The notes under the pieces: generated by a model
What the model was told of the DNA's origin: nothing
The model's input: only the letters and a program-made list of their open reading frames with translations
Databases searched by the model: none
Assembly: GCF_000829035.1 (NCBI RefSeq)
Contig: NZ_AP012541.1
Coordinates: forward strand, 2,542,001 to 2,606,000
Origin: Lacticaseibacillus paracasei subsp. paracasei
GTDB lineage: Bacteria > Bacillota > Bacilli > Lactobacillales > Lactobacillaceae
Direction: 5' to 3'
DNA length: 64,000 nt
Translations under genes and position numbers: made by a program
Shown here: one piece after another, positions 37,832 to 47,600 of the stretch
Layout: each line of letters starts with the position of its first letter
Numbering within the stretch: position 1 is the stretch's first letter

Positions 37832-37954
37832 GGTTTTCTTTCGGTTTACAAAAAATATGTTAGAAGCAAACTTATTCCTTTGAACAGCTGCTTGTGCTAA
37901 ATTCAAATTAAAGCCTTAACTTTTGAATAACCATAGAAAGAAGGGAGGCAGTTG

Positions 37955-38392
37955 ATGAAATTTGACCATTACAAAAAGCTCGTCAACTCAACTTTAGATA
38001 TTCTACTCGGTTTTTTAGCCATTGTCGTGGTAATTTTTATGCTACGCTACATTCTCGATATCGGTAGTCTGATCCTTCAACCACTTTCGACTGCTTTGTT
38101 TGGCAAAGTCATTCAGGAAGTTACCAGCTTCTTCATGCTCTTTGAATTTGTGATCATGCTGGTTCGCTACATTGAGGAAGGTCATCACATTCCTATCCGC
38201 TACCTTATTTTAATTTCAATGACCGCCATCTTACGCCAACTGCTCGTGCTGCATGACCGCGGGACTGAAACCTTGCTTTTAACCTTGGCCATTTTGGTAT
38301 TAGCCGGTGTACTCACGGTGTTTTCGTTTGTCAGTGGCGATTTCAAACAGTCGCAGGATGGTAAAAACGTTGATATTGACCAACACTTTTAA
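37955..38392 (+). CDS. psiE: PsiE-family membrane protein
   Basis: 145 residues from ATG 37955 (an in-frame TTG directly before it is less likely) with an AGGGAGG site. Four TM helices and the PsiE pattern (FEFVIMLVRYIEEGHHIPIR, ISMTAILRQLLVLHD). Named after phosphate-starvation induction in E. coli; real function unknown. Monocistronic, ended by a bidirectional terminator. Confidence 0.88.
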   Translation: MKFDHYKKLVNSTLDILLGFLAIVVVIFMLRYILDIGSLILQPLSTALFGKVIQEVTSFFMLFEFVIMLVRYIEEGHHIPIRYLILISMTAILRQLLVLHDRGTETLLLTLAILVLAGVLTVFSFVSGDFKQSQDGKNVDIDQHF

Positions 38393-38430
38393 CTTTGTTT
38401 TTTCTCGTTTCTTCTATATTAATTTATACA

Positions 38431-38476
38431 CGCAAAAAGGCACCGCAGCGAAAATCATTGCGGTTCCTTTTTTGCG
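38431..38476. terminator. Bidirectional terminator between psiE and the peroxiredoxin gene
   Basis: Hairpin CGCAAAAAGG-ACCGCA / TGCGGT-CCTTTTTTGCG with T runs on both strands; serves the two converging genes. Confidence 0.9.
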
Positions 38477-38534
38477 TGCGTCGCTGATTAGCCAAGCGCT
38501 GATATATTGACTGTTAGCTGATCAAAGCACCGTT

Positions 38535-39098
38535 TTAAATCTTGCCAACCAAGTCTGCCCCTGGTGTCAGTGTCTTAGCGCCCGGTTGCCAGTTAGCTGG
38601 GCAAACCTGATCGCCGTGAGCAGCAACGAATTGCGCCGCTTGCAAAGTCCGTAGAATCTCATCGGCATTACGGCCAATACCAAAGTTATTGACGGCATAG
38701 GCTTGAATCACACCATCGGGATCAATGATAAAAGTCCCACGGAAGGCTTGACCGCTAGCTTCGTCACGGACATCCAACGCCGTTGCCAGTTTACCTGCAG
38801 GATCGGCAAGCATTGGGTATTGAATCTTCTTAATGGTGGGACTCGCCTCGGCCCATGCCATATGTACAAACTCGGTATCCTCAGAAGCAGAATAGACTTC
38901 AGCTCCAACAGCTTGGAACCGCTCATAGTGATCTTGCAAGTCGCCAAGTTCTGTCGGGCAAACGAAAGAAAAATCGGCAGGATAGAAACAAATCACTGCC
39001 CACTTGCCCTTAAGATCAGTATCACTGACTTCATGGAAATCGCCATGTTGATAGGCGTTCAACTTAAACGCCGGTAAATGTTGGCCAATATAGCTCAT
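38535..39098 (-). CDS. ahpC: 2-Cys peroxiredoxin (AhpC type)
   Basis: 187 residues from the ATG of MSYIGQHLPAFKLNAYQHGD with a TGGAGG site; the longer frame is rejected. Peroxidatic Cys47 lies in DFSFVCPTELGDL and the resolving Cys in QVCPANW near the C-terminus. It reduces H2O2 and alkyl or peroxynitrite peroxides. No ahpF is adjacent, so the reductant is probably thioredoxin or a distant flavoprotein. A PerR-like box overlaps the upstream region. Confidence 0.93.
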   Translation of the reverse strand: MSYIGQHLPAFKLNAYQHGDFHEVSDTDLKGKWAVICFYPADFSFVCPTELGDLQDHYERFQAVGAEVYSASEDTEFVHMAWAEASPTIKKIQYPMLADPAGKLATALDVRDEASGQAFRGTFIIDPDGVIQAYAVNNFGIGRNADEILRTLQAAQFVAAHGDQVCPANWQPGAKTLTPGADLVGKI

Positions 39099-39114
39099 GA
39101 TATTGCCTCCATTT

Positions 39115-39129
39115 TTAGAATGATTATTA
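39115..39129. promoter_or_regulatory. PerR-box-like palindrome
   Basis: TTAGAATGATTATTA, 13 of 15 matches to the PerR/Fur-type box TTAGAATnATTCTAA, 17-31 bp upstream of the peroxiredoxin start. Binding here would block transcription or the ribosome site. The rest of 39130-39377 has no clear feature. Confidence 0.55.
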
Positions 39130-39377
39130 TTTACATATTCACCGTACCTTTTCCTTATGCAATTATCAAGCATTGGCAAAAAATTCTGCCTTTTTGTCGG
39201 CAGTCAACTTTGGCCACCTTTACCCGTTTAATGATGCCGATCTCCTATAATAAGGCATATGAGAATATGTGTTCACATCACGCCGTCATCATGCGCTTGC
39301 CTTCCCAGAAATCGGGTTGGTTCGCCCTCAGCAAAAAACCGAGTCTGCATTCATTCGCAAACCCGGCTGCACAACTG

Positions 39378-40412
39378 CTATAAATACTTGCCAGTATCAT
39401 CTTCGTTTTGATAATTCTTCAGACTTTTACGCAAGACCCAAACCACATAATCACGAATATGTTTGGGAGCCAGGACTTTTACGAGATCCCCTTGTCCTTG
39501 GAGCCACATCCGGACGCCAAAACCATCGTTAACTGGAATCGTAATGTGATAAACCTTTCTTGCGTATGGATTCTTAATAAACGGACGATCACGGACATTT
39601 TTCCAATCAACAATGGCCTCAGGAAAACGATCAAGGACAAACTGCGGATCATAACTGTAGAGAATTTCCAAATTGATCGGTTTGCCTAAATACGGATACC
39701 ACGTGTGATTCTGTAAGCGTCCGCCGCGGAATCGCTCATCATGATCATGGGTCGGCTGCTGACGATGATAGGTAATATTGCGCATATAGTCGAGCCGAAA
39801 TCGGACGAATTTGCCCTCGTCCGGATCATCATCCGCCTGTTCATCGCTGCCATCAACAATAAGATAGAAGAAGAGATCGCCAAAAAACAAGCCGGTTGGC
39901 AGTCGCCGGTCAAAGTGCCGCATTTCGCCGTGATACACGTGATCAAAGCTGATCAGTTCGTGATTAACGATAGCTTGGCTCAATCGGGCCAACCGATTAG
40001 TCAACGATATTTTGGGGACACCACGATACTCAAAAACTGGATTTTTGGTAAGCCGATCCAATCCTTTGTGCTCGGGTCCGGCTGGTAATAATTGTGCCAT
40101 TAGTTGCTTCATTTCTACGGACGACAAGCCGCGGCTAGCCGTCAGTATCAAGGCAATCGCCAACAGTTGCCCGTCGTCCAGACTGCGGCCAGCGGCGTGC
40201 AGGTCTGGCTTGAGTCGATAATCCCCAGAACTTGCAGCAATAAATGGCGCCGGTTCACTGAACACATCGTCAAAGGCACGTTTGATGACGCTAATATCGC
40301 GGCGAATCGATGATTCATCCTTATTGAATTCCGTCATGAGCGCTTGCTTATTGAGTTGATCGCCTCGCAGCAAGCGCAATAAAATGGTCGTAATACGCTC
40401 CTGACTCGACAC
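39378..40412 (-). CDS. WYL-domain transcriptional regulator
   Basis: 344 residues, GTG start (MSSQERITTILLRLLRGDQL) with a weak site. An N-terminal winged HTH (EFNKDESSIRRDISVIKRAF) is followed by a WYL-type domain; its core appears as LISFDHVYHGEMRHFDRRLP and GLFFGDLFFYLIVDG, and the C-terminal extension is present. WYL proteins sense nucleotide-like ligands or oligonucleotides and control DNA damage or phage defence genes. No obvious target is adjacent, and it lies alone between ahpC and fusA. Confidence 0.85.
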   Translation of the reverse strand: MSSQERITTILLRLLRGDQLNKQALMTEFNKDESSIRRDISVIKRAFDDVFSEPAPFIAASSGDYRLKPDLHAAGRSLDDGQLLAIALILTASRGLSSVEMKQLMAQLLPAGPEHKGLDRLTKNPVFEYRGVPKISLTNRLARLSQAIVNHELISFDHVYHGEMRHFDRRLPTGLFFGDLFFYLIVDGSDEQADDDPDEGKFVRFRLDYMRNITYHRQQPTHDHDERFRGGRLQNHTWYPYLGKPINLEILYSYDPQFVLDRFPEAIVDWKNVRDRPFIKNPYARKVYHITIPVNDGFGVRMWLQGQGDLVKVLAPKHIRDYVVWVLRKSLKNYQNEDDTGKYL

Positions 40413-40534
40413 GCTGCTTCGCCCCCTAACGCTTATAGAATAACATCAGTATACTATAATCTTTTCCCAAGCCCAGCAATCAGGTTCACGATTTTCATGC
40501 TTATTTCCGGATTTTGACTTCTAGCGCACTTTTA

Positions 40535-40570
40535 GAAAAAAAACGACGATGCCTTTTAGGCATCGTCGTT
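40535..40570 (-). terminator. Terminator of the rpsL-rpsG-fusA operon
   Basis: Perfect 12-bp stem AACGACGATGCC / GGCATCGTCGTT (40542-40553, 40559-40570) followed on the minus strand by eight T. Confidence 0.95.
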
Positions 40571-40594
40571 CATGCAGCTGGCAACAATCAAAGA

Positions 40595-42697
40595 CTAGTC
40601 TTTGGTTGCGACGCCGCCGCCATTTTTCTTGATGATTTCTGCTTGAATGCTCTTTGGAACAGCTTCGTAGTGGTCAAAGGTCATGGTAAACGTACCACGG
40701 CCTTGGGTAGCACTACGCAAGGTGGTTGCATAACCGAACATTTCGGCAAGCGGCACCATGGAGTTAACCAATTGGGCATTCCCGCGGGCTTCCATCCCTT
40801 CAACGCGACCACGACGAGCCGTGATTTGTCCCATAACATCGCCAAGATATTCTTCAGGGGCAACCACTTCAACGTGCATGATCGGTTCAAGGATAACCGC
40901 GCCGGCACTCTTCGAGGCATTCTTCAATGCCATAGAAGCAGCCACTTTGAAGGCAGCTTCAGAAGAATCGACTTCATGGTAAGAACCATCATAAAGCTTA
41001 GCCTTAACGTCGATTAATGGATAACCGGCGAGGACACCATTTGCCATGGCTTCCTTCAGACCTTGCTCAACAGCTGGGATGTATTCACGAGGAACAACAC
41101 CACCGACAATGGCATTTTCAAATTCAAAGCCTTTGCCTTCTTCGTTTGGACTGAATTCAATCCAAACATCACCATACTGACCTTTACCACCAGACTGACG
41201 AACGAACTTACCTTGCGCGGAAGTTTCTTTAGTGAAGGTTTCGCGATAAGCAACTTGTGGTTCACCAACCTTAGCAGCAACCTTGAATTCACGCTTCAGA
41301 CGATCAACCATGATGTCCAAATGTAATTCGCCCATGCCAGCGATTAATGTTTCGCCAGTTTCAGGGTTGGTTTCAGCTTTGAATGTTGGATCTTCTTCAG
41401 AAAGCTTTTGTAAGCCGACATCCAGCTTATCTTGGTCTTCTTTAGAGTCGGGTTCGATGGAAACTTGAATAACCGGATCAGGCACATCCAGAGATTCAAG
41501 AATCAGCGGGTGGTCAACATCAGTCAAGGAATCACCAGTAGTGGTGTTCTTGAGACCGATAGCAGCCGCGATATCACCAGAGAAAACTTCAGGGATTTCT
41601 TCACGGTGATTACTGTGCATTTGCAACAGACGACCAACACGTTCGCGGTTATCTTTAGTTGCGTTCAGCACGTAAGAACCGGCTTCAAGCGTCCCACTAT
41701 AAACCCGGATGTAGGTTAGACGGCCAACGAACGGGTCAGTCGCAACCTTGAAGGCCAAGGCAGCAAACGGCTTGTCGTCGCCAGCGGTCAATTCAACTGC
41801 ATCGCCAGTGTCAGGATCGGTCGCATGATATGGCCGAACATCAAGTGGTGATGGCAAGTAATCGATCACAGCATCCAACAACATCTGAACACCCTTGTTC
41901 TTGAAGGCAGAACCAGCCAAAACTGGGTAGAATTCCAAGTTGATGGTTGCTTTACGGATCGCAGCCTTCAATTCAGCATTGGAAATCTCTTCACCTTCAA
42001 GGTACTTGTCCATGATGCCGTCGTCAACGTCAGCAACGGCTTCGATCAAGTCGTTATGCGCTTTTTGAGCAGCTTCCTTGTAGTCATCCGGAACATCTAC
42101 AGTGTCCCACTTGGTACCCAATTCATCTTCGTCATACAAATCGGCCTTCATTTCGATCAGGTCAATGACCCCTTCGAACTTATCTTCGGCACCGATCGGC
42201 ATCTGAACGGCGTGAGCGTTAGCCTGAAGCCGATCATGCAATGTCGTCATCGAATAATCGAAGTCGGCACCGATCTTATCCATTTTGTTGACGAAAACCA
42301 ACCGCGGAACGCCGTATGTCGTTGCTTGACGCCAAACGTTTTCGGTCTGCGGCTCAACACCGGATTGGGCATCCAAAACGGTGATCGCACCATCCAGCAC
42401 ACGCAGGGAACGTTCAACTTCAATCGTGAAGTCCACGTGTCCTGGGGTGTCAATGATATTGACCCGGTGATCCTTCCAGAAAGCCGTAGTAGCAGCACTG
42501 GTGATGGTGATCCCACGTTCCTGTTCCTGTGGCATCCAGTCCATCTGTGAAGCCCCTTCATGAGTTTCACCGATTTTATGAATTTTACCGGTATAATACA
42601 AAATCCGTTCAGTCGTGGTCGTTTTACCGGCATCGATGTGAGCCATGATCCCGATATTACGGGTACGGTCTAACGGAAATTCACGTTTGTTGGCCAT
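40595..42697 (-). CDS. fusA: Elongation factor G
   Basis: 700 residues. G1 [14 protein letters not shown]3 DTPGHVDF and G4 NKMD are visible, as are switch I ([10 protein letters not shown]) and domains III-V. It translocates tRNA-mRNA and recycles ribosomes. Last gene of the str operon; tuf is not adjacent here. Confidence 0.98.
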   Translation of the reverse strand: MANKREFPLDRTRNIGIMAHIDAGKTTTTERILYYTGKIHKIGETHEGASQMDWMPQEQERGITITSAATTAFWKDHRVNIIDTPGHVDFTIEVERSLRVLDGAITVLDAQSGVEPQTENVWRQATTYGVPRLVFVNKMDKIGADFDYSMTTLHDRLQANAHAVQMPIGAEDKFEGVIDLIEMKADLYDEDELGTKWDTVDVPDDYKEAAQKAHNDLIEAVADVDDGIMDKYLEGEEISNAELKAAIRKATINLEFYPVLAGSAFKNKGVQMLLDAVIDYLPSPLDVRPYHATDPDTGDAVELTAGDDKPFAALAFKVATDPFVGRLTYIRVYSGTLEAGSYVLNATKDNRERVGRLLQMHSNHREEIPEVFSGDIAAAIGLKNTTTGDSLTDVDHPLILESLDVPDPVIQVSIEPDSKEDQDKLDVGLQKLSEEDPTFKAETNPETGETLIAGMGELHLDIMVDRLKREFKVAAKVGEPQVAYRETFTKETSAQGKFVRQSGGKGQYGDVWIEFSPNEEGKGFEFENAIVGGVVPREYIPAVEQGLKEAMANGVLAGYPLIDVKAKLYDGSYHEVDSSEAAFKVAASMALKNASKSAGAVILEPIMHVEVVAPEEYLGDVMGQITARRGRVEGMEARGNAQLVNSMVPLAEMFGYATTLRSATQGRGTFTMTFDHYEAVPKSIQAEIIKKNGGGVATKD

Positions 42698-42786
42698 GTG
42701 GCGTATTGCTCCTCTCTTGTTTCAACTGGCTTTATACAAAGAATGGCTACTATATACCAAGCCGCGGATATAATAGCCAAATCATC

Positions 42787-43257
42787 TTACCAACGATAAT
42801 GTGCAAATGCCCGGTTGGCATCTGCCATCTTGTGGGTATCTTCACGCTTCTTCACTGCGGCACCGGTGTTGTTAGCGGCGTCCATGATTTCTTTAGCCAA
42901 GCGTTCGTCCATCGTATGTTCACCGCGTTGACGGGAATACTGAACGATCCACCGTAGGCCCAAGGTGGTCCGACGATCCGGACGAACTTCGATCGGCACT
43001 TGGTAGTTAGAACCACCGATACGGCGAGCTTTAACTTCCAAGACCGGCATAACGTTTTTCATTGCTTCTTCAAAAACGTCCAATGGTTCGTTCCCGGTTT
43101 GTTTCTTAATCATATCAAATGCATCATATAAAATAGTTGATGCCTTCCCGCGCTTACCATCAATCATTAAGTGGTTGATCAAGCGAGTTACCAGCTTTGA
43201 ATTGTAAACTGGATCAGGTAAAACATCACGTTTTGCGACACTGCCTTTACGTGGCAT
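42787..43257 (-). CDS. rpsG: 30S ribosomal protein S7
   Basis: 156 residues: [40 protein letters not shown] and [13 protein letters not shown]. Head assembly protein. 89 bp upstream of fusA; the gap to rpsL holds palindromic repeat B. Confidence 0.98.
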   Translation of the reverse strand: MPRKGSVAKRDVLPDPVYNSKLVTRLINHLMIDGKRGKASTILYDAFDMIKKQTGNEPLDVFEEAMKNVMPVLEVKARRIGGSNYQVPIEVRPDRRTTLGLRWIVQYSRQRGEHTMDERLAKEIMDAANNTGAAVKKREDTHKMADANRAFAHYRW

Positions 43258-43272
43258 GCACTTTGCCTCCTC

Positions 43273-43395
43273 TTAAACGCGCTCGCTGACGCAAAAACCT
43301 GCACATAAGGACCTTGGTCGCAATGGTCAAAAACCGACCGTCACGCCTAAGCCCACTTATGCTCCGGTTTCTACCGCGCCAGCTCACGCTCTGTC
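43273..43395. repeat. Palindromic intergenic repeat, copy B
   Basis: TTAAACGCGCTCGC at the left end. Outer stem AAAAACC...CATAAG pairs with CTTATG...GGTTTCT; the inner stem is weaker than in copies A and C but keeps GGTC / GACC next to the loop. It lies within the rpsL-rpsG operon, directly before the rpsG ribosome site. Confidence 0.7.
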
Positions 43396-43454
43396 TATAC
43401 CGCACATAGCGGATCTAAAAATTTTTAATAGCGATCTTTAATGTTGATCGTGAA

Positions 43455-43871
43455 TTACTTCTTCTTAGGGCGCTTTGCACCGTACTTGGAGCGACCCTGC
43501 ATCCGGCCGTCAACACCAGCCGTATCAAGCGCACCACGAACAATGTGATAACGAACCCCTGGCAAGTCCTTAACACGGCCGCCACGGATCAAGACAACAC
43601 TATGTTCTTGCAAGTTATGGCCAATACCCGGAATGTAAGCTGTCACTTCAATTAAGTTAGACAGACGAACACGGGCATATTTCCGCAATGCGGAGTTTGG
43701 CTTCTTCGGTGTCATGGTACCGACACGAGTTGCCACCCCACGTTTTTGCGGTGCTGGGTTATTGGTAAGGCTCTTCTTCTTGCTGTTGTAACCGAAGTTC
43801 AACGCAGGAGAGTCTGACTTGGTTGAAATTGATTTACGACCTTGGCGAACTAATTGATTAATAGTAGGCAT
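43455..43871 (-). CDS. rpsL: 30S ribosomal protein S12
   Basis: 138 residues: [20 protein letters not shown], the decoding-centre loops [11 protein letters not shown] and [14 protein letters not shown]. Lysines linked to streptomycin resistance are the usual wild-type ones. First gene of the str operon. Confidence 0.98.
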
Positions 43872-44028
43872 TAAGCTTCTCCTTCCTTAATTTACATCAT
43901 TTTATAAGTCCACACATCCAGGCGGTTCATTTTTCCTGATAAAAAAATGGCCAACCGAACGGCAACGGCTCTTAACCCAGTCAGCACGTCCGGGCAACCC
44001 GAATAAACTGGAAAAAAGCACCTTTGAT

Positions 44029-44058
44029 AGTGTACTATCCTTTGCGGCTGAGTGTCAA
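44029..44058 (-). promoter_or_regulatory. Promoter of the rpsL-rpsG-fusA operon
   Basis: Minus strand TTGACA (44053-44058), 18-bp spacer, TACACT (44029-44034). The leader of about 150 nt (43872-44022) has no recognised motif. Confidence 0.75.
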
Positions 44059-44079
44059 GAGAAAAAGAAAGAGCGGGGT

Positions 44080-44310
44080 GACTCGCGCGACAAACTCAAA
44101 GATTTGTATTAGTTCTATTTGAGTCGCGTGTTCTCGATTGTCCGAGTTGGCTACGCGGCGAGGGGGTCTGGCGACCGCGAAGCTAGAGCTGTGGGCACAG
44201 CTTTGAACTCGCGCAAAGCCCGCACGATTTCAAAGTCTGGCCTTGTTCTAAAACGGGAAAACCACCCGTTTAAGAACAATATCACGGCTGAGCCCCCTCG
44301 CCGCTCCGCC
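44080..44310. repeat. Nested inverted repeats, possible MITE or structured RNA
   Basis: In 230 bp: GCGGCGAGGGGG (44155-44166) with its perfect complement at 44293-44304; inside it a 15-bp stem with one mismatch (44243-44257 / 44265-44279) and an AGCTGTG / CACAGCT hairpin; outside it ACTCAAA / TTTGAGT (44094-44100 / 44118-44124) with CGCG flanks. No coding potential. The remainder, 44311-44502, shows nothing definite. Confidence 0.6.
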
Positions 44311-44502
44311 AGCTCTCATGGCTCTATTCTTGAATTCATACCTTTTAAGATCAGCATCCCCCGACTTTAGTTCCAATCAAAGAAGTGGTGAGCCGTTCTC
44401 AAATAGCAGATTCACCGGTTGTAACTAAGTTATTACTTTTTCAATAAACACAGTTTATCAACCGCTTTAATCGGCCCCGAACGCGCCATACCCCTAACCA
44501 TA

Positions 44503-44558
44503 ACAAAATAGCTCCGCAAAGCAAGTCTCCGGCTAGAAGACTCACCTCGCGGAACTAT
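44503..44558 (-). terminator. Terminator of the giant adhesin gene
   Basis: Minus strand ATAGTTCCGC / GCGGAGCTAT (44549-44558, 44508-44517) enclosing a second hairpin, followed by TTTGTT. Confidence 0.7.
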
Positions 44559-44602
44559 TGTAACGTGATGCCGCTCAGTCTCGAACAACTCGTGTCAATT
44601 GA

Positions 44603-47600
44603 TTATGATCGCCTGCGCCGCCGCAGGATCACGGTGCTGCCGGCGATGACGAGAATCACGATGCCTAAAAGGACAAGGGTAATCGCATCTCGATCACCAA
44701 AGCTGCCGAAGAGTAAGCGGCGTGACGGTTGGTCATGGCGCACATCGTTACCATTATTGCCGCCTTCTGTGCTTGGCAGAACGTGACGTTGGTCGGTAAT
44801 TGTCATGCGGATTGTGTCACCGCTCTTAATATCAATTGCAACCGGCTTTGCGTAATCTGGATTAATCGTGTATCCAGCCGGTGCTTTGATCTCGGTCAGC
44901 CAGTAACGACCCAGTTTCAGGTTATCAAAGGTGATCAGCCCATTGGCGTCAGTCATAAGCTCCTTGCTATAGCCTTTGTCATTTGTCAGTCGGAAAACGG
45001 CACCTGCTAAGACTTGATTGCTATCAGCAGCATCCACCTTCTTGATGACCAGTGAATTGATCTGATAGTTGGCAACCTGTGCAGTAACCGGCTGCTGCTT
45101 ATTCTGGCTTGCTAGCGCGCTCACGGTTTGCGTCAGGTCGGTTTGTTCTACTTTAAAGTCGATCTTATCGGTATTCAGTTCATATTTCGGCAAGGTCTTG
45201 GTTTCTTCAAAGTAGTAGTCGCCGATTGGCAAGTTAAACGGCAGGTTGATCTGCCCGACTTCATCCGTGACAAGATCCTTGGCAAGAACATTGCCATTGC
45301 TACCATATAAGTCAAAGGTAATGCCGGCCAAATGATTGCCAAAATTACCATCCGTCTTTTGCAGCTGAATGGCGCGTCTAAATTCGGGTTCGATAATCGG
45401 ATCAAGAGCAACTTTTTGGTCGCCCTTGACGTTCACATCAATCCCCTTGGCCAGTTCATCTGGGATAACGTAGCCGCGTGGTGCCTGCGTTTCAACCAGC
45501 AGATACTTACCTTCATAAAGATCATGATCATTGAAGGTCACAATGCCATTCTGGTTGGTGATCGTTGTTGTCCATGCGTGACTGTGATCAACCGTGCCGT
45601 CTTCGCGATAACGATACATCGCAAATTGGGCGCCAATCATGGTCATTTTGCCCGGGAAGCGATCATCGGTTGTGGTGTCCGCCTTCTTCGTCACAATGAT
45701 TTGGCCAGCCTTCTTCTGGTTAGTTGCGGTCAGCTTCAGCTGTGTTTGATCAGTCTTGATGGTGAAATCGACACTACCAGCGGCCAAACTAGCTTCCCAT
45801 CGTTGCTTCTGGACGCCGCTTGTCGCGTTAGCTTGATCAGCGGCATCCCCTTCATAATGCTCAGGGGCTTGGGTTTCGACTAGGCGATATGAATTGTCCG
45901 GTTTCAACCCTTCGATCGCGTATTCGCCATCCTTGAGTGAGGTGTCAAAGCTGCTTGCTGCGCCAAAGGTCAATTGCCCATCAGTGTTGGTCTTCATGTC
46001 GGCCTTCAACGTTTTGTTGGTTACGGCATCCACAAGCTTATACGTCGCTCCCGGTAACAGATACTTCTTTTGACTCGCCGGATCATCGGTCTTCTTAACC
46101 CGGTTATCGTACTTAGTTAAGGTGACTTGATAAGGATCGTCGGCAATTTGCTTGTCGATGGTGATTGGGGTCGGCGTGATCGCTGAGGATAGCGTGATCG
46201 CATGAACCGTCTTGTCCAACCGATACCCAGCCGGTGCCTTCACTTCTGTCAACGAATAGCTGCCTAGCAACAGATCGCCAAAAGAGGCCATCCCATTTTC
46301 GTCAGTGGTAATGTCACGACTGTAGCCAGCACTGTTGGTCAATCGGAAAATCGCCCCTGGCAGCACATGAGCTGCGTAATTGTGGTCAACCTTTTGAACA
46401 TTCAGCGTTTTGACTTGATAGTTGGTGACGTTGACTCGAATCGGTTGTTGCTGATTTTCAGTTGCTAAACTGCTGGCCGTTTGCGTTTGATCAGTCTGCT
46501 TGACTTCAAAAGCATGTTTGTCCGTATTTGGCCGATATGGCGGCAAGGTCTTCGTTTCCTGAATATAATAATGACCAACTGGCAGACTAAACGGGACATT
46601 GACTAGGCCATTTTTGTCTGTCACCAAATCCTTGGCTAACTCAGTGCCGTCTTCGCGATACAACGCGTACGTAACGCCAGCAATTGGATTACCAAAGTTA
46701 CCATCGGTCTTCGCCACACTTGCCGTCCGACGGTAAACCGGTTCGGTGATGGTTGGCAGGGTTAAGGTTTGATCGCCAGTGATATCAACGTCAACGCCCT
46801 TGGCCAGTTCATCTGGAATGACATAGCCATCAGGTGCTTTGGTTTCAACCAACTGGTACTTGCCTTCATATAAATCTGAATCCTTAAAGGAGACGGTGCC
46901 GTCATTGTTAGTGATAGTAGCGTCCCATGACCGGCTGCGATCAACTTTGCCAGCTTCGTCATAACGATAAAGCTTAAATTCAGCGCCAGTCATTGGTTGA
47001 CGATCAGGGAAGTGATCATCCTTGATGGTTTCAGCTTGTTTCTTAAGATCCAGCTGACCCGGTTTCTTTTGGTTCGTTGCGGTCAACTTCAGCTGAGTTT
47101 GGTCAGCCTTGATGGTGAAATCAACACTGCCAGCTGCTAAGCTGTCTTCCCACGCCTGTTTCTGGGTGCCGCTTGTCGCGTTGGCTTGGTCAGCAGCATC
47201 CCCTTCATAATGTTCAGGAGCTTCCGTTTCGACCAGTCGATATGAGGTATCCGGCTTCAACCCTTCGATTGCGTATTCGCCATCCTTGAGCGGTGAATCA
47301 AAACTGCTTGCCGCGCCAAAGGTCAGTTGGCCATCAGCATTGGTCTTCATGTCGGCCTTTAAGGTCTTGTTGGCCGCCACGTCGACAAGTTTGTATACTG
47401 CGTTTGGTAACAGATACTTCTTTTGACTCGCCGGATCATCCTTCTTGACGCGATTATCGTATTTCGTCAGATTAACCTGATAAGGATCGTCAGCAATCTC
47501 CTTATTAACCGTAATCGCTGTCGGCGTTTCGGCAGATGACAACGCAATTGGATACACCGTGTTGTCCAGCCGATACCCAGCCGGTGCCTTGATTTCAGTC

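Noticed and set aside
44119..44370. 83-codon plus-strand open frame in the rpsL-adhesin gap
   Set aside because: It covers the nested inverted repeats, has no ribosome site and Arg/Ser-rich low-complexity content.
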